The notes beneath the pieces were generated by a model. It was not told where the DNA came from. It saw only the letters and a list, made by a program, of their open reading frames with translations, and ran no database searches. Made by a program: the position numbers and the translations under genes. A stretch of DNA of 64,000 nucleotides from Hemileia vastatrix. Its lineage: Eukaryota > Basidiomycota > Pucciniomycetes > Pucciniales > Zaghouaniaceae. This document shows, one piece after another, positions 57,025 to 64,000 of the stretch; within the stretch, counting starts at the first letter, position 1; the number at the start of each line of letters is the position of its first letter. Where the stretch lies: contig JASXTE010000016.1 of NCBI GenBank assembly GCA_030280995.1, positions 26,187,501 to 26,251,500 of the forward strand, given 5' to 3'.

Positions 57025-60000
57025 GACTCTGGAGCTTCAATTTCTTTTGTCAGTTTATCTTTTTCCGAGAAGTTAAAGCTGAAATTCACAGATATCAATC
57101 AAACTCCAATTTATTTGGTTGAATCAGAGTAACCCAAATATTGGGTAAAGAAGAAAGTTTCATGGGTATTCAACTTTCTGAATTTTCCTCCCTTTGAGTG
57201 GGAATTATCAGTCTTGGACACCCCAAGAATGGACGATACCATCCTTGGCCATGACTTTTTAACGCATTGGAATCCTGAATTTGATTGGTCACGGGGATTG
57301 ACCACCCCACACACTAAGTATATTTTTGATTCTTCAATGCAGGTCAATAGGGAGTTAAACAACCCGCCTGAAAATGTCCTTCTAGAGAACAAATCTCTTC
57401 CAGATGACTTGAAAGCATCTGCTCTTTCTCTAAATGAGCAATTGGCTAACCCTTCTAGCTTGATCACTTCACTCAAAGAGGATTTAAATTGCCTCAAAGT
57501 AGTCAAATTATGCTCTCTCAATTCTGGTCTTCCCTCGACAGATTTTCTCGAAGATGATGAGGACAACCAAATCAACATTGAAGCCATTAAATCAACTCTA
57601 CTGGAAATCTATCACAATTTCCTTGATGTTTTCTCAATCCGCAAGGCCAATAAGTTACCACCTCATTGACCCTACAACCATCAAATAGAGTTAATAGGAC
57701 CAGTACCTCTGGCAGGTCCTGTCTATTCTTTATCAAAGGACAAATCTCAAGTTCTTCAAGACTACATTGCAGAGAATGTAGCCAAAGGCTTCATCAGAGC
57801 CAGTATATCTCCAACCGGCTCCCCTGTTCTTTTTGTAAAGAAAAAAGACGGTAGCCTTAGGTTGTGTGTTGACTATAGAAAGCTCAACACAGTTACAAAG
57901 AAGAATGCATATCCAGTTCCTCCTATGTCATTACTTCTTACACTTTTTAATGGTGCTAATTTCTTTTCTAAAATTGATCTAAGAGGCACTTATAATCTTA
58001 TTCGCATTGCAGAAGGTCATGAACCACTGACTGCAATGCACACTAGATTTGGAAGTTTTGAATATTTAGTAATGCCTTTTGGATTATGTAACACACCATC
58101 TACTTTTCAAACTTTTTTTAATGACATCTTTCAAGATGTTGTCGAACAATTTGTTGTCGTCTACTTAGACAATATTTTAATTTTCTCAAAGACACTAGAT
58201 GAACATATTCATCATGTTCGACAGGCTCTAAATTGCCTCTGAGATCACGGTCTCTACGCCAAGCACAATAAATGTGAATTCCATCTTAAATCTATTAATT
58301 TTTTGGGGTTTACGTTGTCCACTGATGGTTTAGTCATGGACGACAAAAAGGTCCAAAAAATTCTGGAATGGCCTGAGCCCAAAACCGTTAAATCCCTCCA
58401 AGGATTTTTGGGTTTTGCCAATTTCTATAGAAGATTTATTAAAGATTACTCTAAAACTATTTCCAATCTTACTTCTCTTCTTAGAAAAGATATTCCTTTT
58501 GTTTTTACTTCTACATCACAAAAGAAATTCAAAGCATTGAAAACTGTGTTTACCACAGCTCCAATTCTTTGACACATTGATCCTTCTGCTTCGACAATAG
58601 TCAAGACAGATGCTAGCAATTTTGCTATTGCAGGGGTCATTTCTCAATTCAATCCTGAAACAAAATTGTTTCATATTGTTGCTTTTGAGTCATGCAAACT
58701 TATTGCGGCAGAATTAAATTACGAAATTTGTGACAAGGAGCTTTTAGCTATTATTCATTGTCTTAAAAAATGGCGCTCTTTTCTTCTCAGCCTAGATAGT
58801 CCTTTTCATATCCTGACTTATCATAAGGCTTTAAAGTACTTTATGTCTTCCAAAGTGTTAACCAGGCTTCAAGCCAGGTGGGCTGAATTTTTGTCTGAAT
58901 TTCCTTTTTCTATTTCCTATCGCCCAGGTAAGAACTGCATTGTCCCAGATATCCTGTCATGTCAGGATGACGTTTACCCACAGCGTGGGGAGGCATTTGC
59001 TGACAAGAACCGAGCAAATGTAAAATCAATTTTCAACAAATCAATGTTAACGACTCATCAACTTAATTCGATGACAATTCAATTATTTCAAAATCTGCTA
59101 TCCAACATCCTTGAAGCTCAGTCAAAGGACAATTATTGTTTAGGGATAAAAGACAAAATACTCTCAAAGCAAGGGGCCAAAATATTTAGTATTGAATCAG
59201 GTCTATTAGTTTTCGAAGGTAGAGTAGTCATACCCAACAATAATGAAATAAAATTATGGATTTTCAATAGTCGACATGATTCTCCATTTGCTGGTCATTT
59301 TGGGGCTGATAAAACCTACCAGTTAATAGAAAGGGATTTTTTCTGGCCAGGAATGACCAGAGAAATCAAGGCCTATATAAGATCTTGTTACAAATGTAAT
59401 AGGAATAAGGCTCCCAGTCACTGGAAGCATGGGTTGCTTCAACCACTTCCTATTCCCTCTAAACCTTGGGAATCTTTATTGATGGATTTTATTTATCAAC
59501 TTCCGCTTTCTAATAATTTTGATGCTATATTAGTAATAGTAGATAGATTTTCAAAAATGACTATCTTCATTAAAACCACTACCACTTCTACAGAAGAAGA
59601 TTTGTCAAAATTGTTTCTAGAACATGTATTTTCCAAACATGGCTTACTTAATGATATCATTTCAGATAGAGGCTCATTGTTTGTATCCACATTCTGGATT
59701 CAATTGTGTTGACAACTCAATATCACAAGGAATCTCTCCACGGCCTATCATCCTGAAACCAATGGGCAAACGGACAGGGTCAACCAAATCCTCAAACAAT
59801 ACCTTTGAATGTATGTCAGTTACCAACAAGACGATTGGACCATATGGTTACCATTGGCCAAATTTGCTTATAATAACTTGACTCATTCTTTGACACAACA
59901 ATCTGCTTTCAAAACTGTTTATGGAAGACATCCTCAATTCAACTCAATCCATGTAGGAACTAGTCATCCTGCAGAAAATTATCTTCAAACCATATCACGA

Positions 60001-60514
60001 CTCCAAGAAGAACTTAAATCAAACTTGGAATTAGCGATTCAAAGGTACAAGGAACAGGCCGAAAAACATCGACAATCTGCTCCTTCCTTTAAACCAGGCA
60101 AAAAAGTATGGCTTGATGCACAAAACATTCAAACAACTCGACCATCAAAGAAACTGGCCAAAGGGCACTTGGGACCATTTGAAATTGACTCCGAAGTCTC
60201 TAAAACTGCATTTTGACTCAAGCTACTTCCAAAATGGCAGGCTATTCACCCTGTTTTTGAAGTATCTCTCCTGGAACTGGCTCAAGAAAAATACCCGTGC
60301 AGGAACCGGTCGAAGTAGAAGACCATCTAGAGTGGGAAGTAAGCCATATCCTTGATTCAAGAATGTGAAAGGGGGAACTTCAATACCTCGTGGAATGGGA
60401 AGGCTTCCTTGATGACTCAGACAAAACATCCTGGGAACCAGCCATCAATGTTTCTAATGCCCCTGAACTCCTAAAATCTTTTCATCTTAAATATCCTTTA
60501 AAAGCAAAACCTTA
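57025..60514 (+). pseudogene. pol: Pol of element W: one frame broken almost only by TGA codons
   Basis: The protease motif DSGAS is at 57025-57039. From 57214 to about 60297 a single frame holds the protease end, RT (GFIRASISPTGSPVLFVKKK, CVDYRKLN, FSKIDLRGTYNLI, MPFGLCNTPSTFQ and YLDN at 58162-58173, where the second catalytic Asp is Asn), RNase H (KTDASNFAIAG), integrase ([42 protein letters not shown]) and the SH3-like end (HPVFEVSLLEL). Its only stops are TGA at 57667, 58240, 58570, 59710, 59806 and 60214. A one-base loss near 60297 shifts the frame. The chromodomain (LQYLVEWEGFLDDSDKTSWEP) has one more TGA (60366) and ends at TAG 60514. Confidence 0.88.
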
Positions 60515-61325
60515 GAACTCTCTTTTATTTTTCTCTTCCCTTCTCTTTTCTCTTTTCTTTCTCATTTCTTTTCTTTTCTTAAAATCTAAAACTTCTTCTC
60601 TTCTAAAAATCCTTACTCTGTTTTCTCTTTTTCTTTCTTCTTTTCAAAAGCTTTTTTCAACCTTCTTTAAAAATAAATAAATAAACTAAATAAATAAAAT
60701 AAAATAAACTAAAAAAAATTAAAGTAAATTAAAAAGTTAAAATAAAATAAAATCTTAAAATTCATTAAAATAAAATCTTAATAAATCAATAATTCCTTTA
60801 GTTCTCTTTCTTTTCTCCTTTCAAACTTTTTTTTTCTTTTCCCTTATTTCTTTTTCTTTGAACTATCAAATTTTTTCACGAACTCAATACGAAAATCTTT
60901 CTCAAACATTGCTTAAACCTTTAATCTCTCTTTAAAATTCTTCAAACAAATTACTTCTTTCTTTCAAATTCTTTTTTAAAAAACTACATTTTTTTTTCTT
61001 TCTTTTCAAAATAACCAAAATTCCTCAAAAACTTCAATAAATAAACTTTCACGAATAACTAATTTTTCTCTCATCAAATTTTCATTTCAAAAGAAATTGT
61101 TTCAATCAACTATTTTTTTCTCTTCTTACTTAAATTTTTCCTTTTTTAAAAAACTTAAACTAAAATTTCCTCAAACATTCTTTTTATTTATTTTTTGCTT
61201 TTTCTTTTTCAAAATCTTATAATATATATATATATAATTTCAATTAAAACAACAAAATATAATAAATACACAAATTGCTTTCTATTTTTCCTTTTTCTTT
61301 CCTTTATTTTTTTTCTCTTTCCATT
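60515..61325. other. T/C-rich low-complexity spacer between convergent genes of W
   Basis: Strongly pyrimidine-rich on the plus strand with AT runs (60670-60780) and a short TA repeat (61222-61235). It separates the ends of pol (plus) and the opposite-strand gene (minus), so it probably serves as 3' UTR for both. Confidence 0.6.
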
Positions 61326-62241
61326 TCAAATTTTCTCCTGTATTTTTTCCTGAACCAATTTCTTCATTTTTTCCAAAACCACCCTTATTTCCTTCCTGCA
61401 TTTCTCAAATACCTCCTCCTCTCCTACAGGTACCACTTCTCCAATCTCCAGTAATTCTTCTGCCAAATTGAAGGAGGCGGCATCGACAATCTTGTCAATC
61501 TCATCACTTAAATTTTTGATGAATCGAGCTCTTCAACCCTTCTGAGGTTTCTTTGACCATACCTGGTCAAGGGTTTCCTCATTATCCTCCCTCTAATCAA
61601 CCGCCAGTTGACTTGCCTCAATTGGAAACAATGGCGCAGCTTCCACAATTTGAGCTTCCACTATGACATCTGAATTCTAAAACATACAGTCATCAGTAAC
61701 AAAATTTTTGAAATAAAAAAAGCAGACTTACTTCAAAAAATGGGTCAGCCTCTAAAAATAACTTTGGGGTGACCTCCACTGTCACTTCCTTCTCCTATTC
61801 ATCATCTTTGATGACCATCCGCCTTGAGATGGGGACTTCATCCTCATCCTCTTCCACAATTTGTCTTTTACCTGTGGCCTGGGTTACCCAGGCTGCCACA
61901 GTATCCTTGACCTCCTTCTCAAACTCTTCCGCTGACTGATTGTCCCCGACCAAAACTTCCCAGATATCTTTGACCACCTCTTTGGTCTTTGGGATTACCC
62001 AGTATTTAGTTTAGGTAAACCGTCGTTCGATGTCTGCGTTTTTTGATAGGGCATCACACATCACCCATCTGCAGCAGCAAAACTTGCATTTCTGGAAAGG
62101 ACCTCGTGTAGCCGTGCTTTCAATGCAAAAATATTCCATCTATTTTCAGGCCGTTCAGGCTTGGAAGTATTTCCGGGTAACGATTCCACCATCCACTTTG
62201 GGGTGTGGAGGTGTGGGAGTTGGGGTAGGGCAAGTCGACAT
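61326..62241 (-). pseudogene. Opposite-strand accessory gene of element W, spliced, unknown function
   Basis: ATG at 62241-62239. Exon 1 runs 62241-61732 (170 codons), then a 55-bp intron (GTAAGT donor, CTGAT branch-like motif, TTTTAG acceptor), and exon 2 runs 61676-61326 ending at TGA. The frame is kept across the splice, giving 286 codons. Features are a Thr/Pro start (MSTCPTPTPTPP), a Cys cluster (CKFCCCRWVMC), a conserved-looking block (TKYWVIPKTKEVVKDIWEVL), an acidic middle (EEDEDEVPISRRM) and a Lys/Glu-rich helical end. Seven in-frame stops (codons 29, 32, 34 and four later) are all of a kind that C-to-T or G-to-A changes in Trp, Arg or Gln codons produce. A TATAAAA box lies about 82 bp upstream. 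No known domain. The Cys cluster suggests zinc or nucleic-acid binding. Confidence 0.7.
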
Positions 62242-62322
62242 AATAAATAGAAAATAATTAAAAAAAAGGGTTGAGAGAAAGTAGTGTGGAAAGAATATGT
62301 CTCACGCTCAACGGAGCTTGCC

Positions 62323-62329
62323 TTTTATA
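62323..62329 (-). promoter_or_regulatory. TATA box for the opposite-strand gene of W
   Basis: TATAAAA on the minus strand, just inside the 3' LTR border (LTR starts at 62340) and about 82 bp before the ATG at 62241. It is outside the LTR, so it belongs to the internal gene. Confidence 0.5.
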
Positions 62330-62339
62330 CCCGGGAATC

Positions 62340-63150
62340 TGTCACGCGCCACGTGACACTCGAGGCAAAAGCAGCTCATTAAATCAATAATGCAGAGGTC
62401 TAAATCCATACTCAAAGCGCAGAAAACAATTCTACATAGCAACTACAACTTTCCTTTGTGTACTCACTATTCAACCGTGCTAGTCTAAACTTTAAATCTA
62501 AATTAGTCAATCTCTCAACAGTGTGTTTAGTCTTTTCTTCAATAAGCGACATACAGCGCGATAGTTAATGTAATATTCCGCTAAAAGGTTTATTAAGTAT
62601 CTGTGGGTTATTAACAGGGGTAGTGAGCATGGACGGGATGGTTAGTGGAGGATTAAAGGGTTAACGGATGTTAGTGAGGAGGGTCCAGGTGTAATGGGTG
62701 TATTTTTTGTAGGTCTGTGGAGGGCGGAATGATGGATGGGTATGAGGTCAATGCAAGAAGGGGTAATGGATATAAAAGGGGTTGGATTGTGGTTCAATAT
62801 CTCTTTATAATTAAATTAGAAAAACGTATATATAGTTAATAGTGGTAAAGCTTTAGGTTAAATAATTATTATTTTAATTTTCCTTATTTTTCTCAGTAAT
62901 CATTTCTAAATCTTAAATCTTTGATCATTGAGTTTCCAACCCTTTGTGAGATTTTAAGAATATTAATATTACCTTTAAATTATATTAGAATTCTTATTGA
63001 ACATACCTCAAAGCAGTAGCTCTTCCTTTGAGTCATCTTTGAATCACTTCCTCAAGTATTTCCTCTGTACTTCAAAGAAGTCTCTAAACTACTCTCTTCA
63101 TCTCACTTCCAGGAACACCCTTGACCTTGTGCATAGGTCGTCCAGTGACA
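62340..63150 (+). repeat. 3' LTR of element W (811 bp)
   Basis: It starts TGTCACGCGCCACGTGACA (inverted repeat TGTCACG/CGTGACA with an E-box-like CACGTG) and ends CCAGTGACA. It retains the 18-bp segment missing from the 5' LTR. Confidence 0.9.
62771..62777 (+). promoter_or_regulatory. TATA box in the 3' LTR of W
   Basis: TATAAAA within the segment GGGTAATGGATATAAAAGG. The corresponding bases are absent from the 5' LTR. Confidence 0.55.
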
Positions 63151-63155
63151 TCTAC

Positions 63156-63756
63156 TTCCCATCACCCCCAGACTGATGGATTAGCTGAAAGAAAGATTCA
63201 AAATTTAGAGGACATGATAAGAAGGTATTGAGCCTTTGGCCTTGAGCATAAAGATAATGACAGGTTCACTCATGATTGGGTCACCTTACTTCCTGGGTTG
63301 GAATTTGATTATAATAGCACTTTTCATTCTGCTACTCAAAGAAGGCCTTTTGCACATACTCCTGCCCAAATTCTCAATAATAAGATACTTAAATTGTATT
63401 TACATCCTGGTGAAAATTCTTTTCTTCAAATGAAAAAACTTTTCAAAAGCCATGCTCAAAAATATATTTAAAAATCTACTGAATATGAGAAGAAGAGGTG
63501 GCACAAATCCCATAAAGAATACACTTTTAAAAAGGGTGATGAAGTACTGATTTTTTACAGTCCACTTCAATTTACAGGGTAATAAAAAATTAAAAGACAC
63601 ATTTTTTGGTCCATTTGTTGTCAGAAGAGTGGTTGGTGATAATGCAGTTAATGTTATCCTGTACTCTCCATATGACAGGAAATATCCTGTTTTTTAAATA
63701 TCTCTTCTGAAACCTTACACATCCAATAGTGATTTATTTCCCAAAAGGAGGGGAAG
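63156..63756 (+). pseudogene. Pol of element Y, second part (integrase end)
   Basis: It resumes directly after the TCTAC duplication with SHHPQTDGLAERKIQ, which holds the catalytic Glu. It continues through THDWVTLLPGLEF and several stops (63229, 63469 and later) to LFPKRRG at about 63735. The KRRGRPK tail and chromodomain found in X and Z are cut off by the X-type LTR. Confidence 0.85.
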
Positions 63757-64000
63757 TGTCAGGCTGAGGTCAAGTACAAAGATATGAACTAGCTTGAATG
63801 GTCAGTTTTCTAGAATATTTTAATGGTCCTATATGAGTACTGTAGTACAAATCCAATAAGTATTAAAATATAACTCAATATAAGGGTCTCAGTAATTTTA
63901 ATCTCACTAAGTATATATGGCTTACAATCTTATAGTTGGTAGAAAAATAGATTTAATAAATTCAGATACTATTCAAAGACTATATAAGTAATATTGATAT
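63757..64000 (-). mobile_element. X-type LTR in reverse orientation, running off the window
   Basis: It begins TGTCAGGCTGAGGTCAAGTA, the reverse complement of the X LTR end, and matches the reversed copy at 46541 to the last base. It directly follows the purine tract AAAAGGAGGGGAAG of Y pol. Confidence 0.85.

Larger units (their letters stand above)
54842..63150 (+). mobile_element. Ty3/gypsy element W, full length, nested in Y
   Basis: The 5' LTR is 54842-55634 (793 bp) and the 3' LTR 62340-63150 (811 bp). Target duplication TCTAC lies at 54837-54841 and 63151-63155. The interior carries gag, protease, RT, RNase H, integrase and a chromodomain on the plus strand, plus an opposite-strand gene before the 3' LTR. 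It belongs to a different lineage from X, Y and Z (different gag, DSGAS protease, YLDD-type RT). Confidence 0.93.
48546..63756 (+). mobile_element. Ty3/gypsy element Y, decayed, with nested MITE and element W
   Basis: Leader (48546-49038), gag (49039 to about 51700), protease, RT, RNase H and integrase follow in the order seen in X. Pol is split by a MITE (53842-54102) and by the complete element W (54842-63150). Integrase resumes at 63156 and is cut by an X-type LTR at 63757, before the chromodomain. No own LTR of Y was identified. Confidence 0.8.

Noticed and set aside
57667..60216. Programmed TGA readthrough or a recoded TGA in pol of W
   Set aside because: The other genes use TGA as an ordinary stop, RT has a mutated catalytic residue, and the opposite-strand gene shows the same transition damage.

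Overview
This is a eukaryotic, AT-rich, transposon-dense window. The single clearly intact gene has short spliceosomal introns (about 90-175 bp) with T-rich 3' ends and encodes a fungal-type Snf2 ATPase. The transposon load (Ty3/gypsy chromoviruses with LTRs of 0.7-1.5 kb), a Myb/SANT-like family gene and a Tet-like oxygenase remnant suggest a basidiomycete with an expanded genome. A rust fungus (Pucciniales) fits best. That is inferred from protein style, not from a database match.

Layout. 1-5676: non-coding flank with a pure A/T satellite (about 1.3-2.5 kb), hairpins and microsatellites. 5677-10947: a seven-exon gene for a Snf2/DEAH ATPase with an embedded RING finger (1517 aa predicted), followed by a microsatellite-rich 3' flank. 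11.8-24.5 kb: decayed repeats, including a Myb/SANT-like pseudogene, a minus-strand Ty3 element called Z here (14274-18505), an LTR fragment, a possible small spliced gene and two CACTA-type MITEs. 24491-37912: a complete Ty3/gypsy chromovirus called X, with 1493-bp LTRs and a TTTCT target duplication. It has been hit twice: by a 3451-bp CACTA-like DNA element in its protease and by an 804-bp solo LTR in its 3' LTR. 39.0-46.5 kb: a solo X-type LTR, a Tet-like oxygenase pseudogene, a convergent pair of gene remnants (one a Tc1/mariner transposase end), another LTR and a 261-bp MITE. 46.5-64.0 kb: a nest of elements. A truncated reversed X-type LTR carries a solo LTR called B. Next comes a Ty3 element called Y, whose pol is split by a MITE and then by a full Ty3 element called W (54842-63150, target duplication TCTAC). 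Y resumes after W and is cut by another X-type LTR at 63757.

The most unusual content is in W. Between pol and the 3' LTR it carries a reading frame on the opposite strand, with its own TATA box and a 55-bp intron (286 codons). It is damaged only by stops of a kind that C-to-T or G-to-A changes produce. W's pol is one long frame interrupted only by TGA codons where the family usually has arginine, a deamination- or RIP-like signature. Also notable are arrays of small hairpins in the 5' leaders of X and Y, and a palindromic terminal design shared by the 3.45-kb CACTA-like element and the MITEs. No rRNA, tRNA or CRISPR was recognised.
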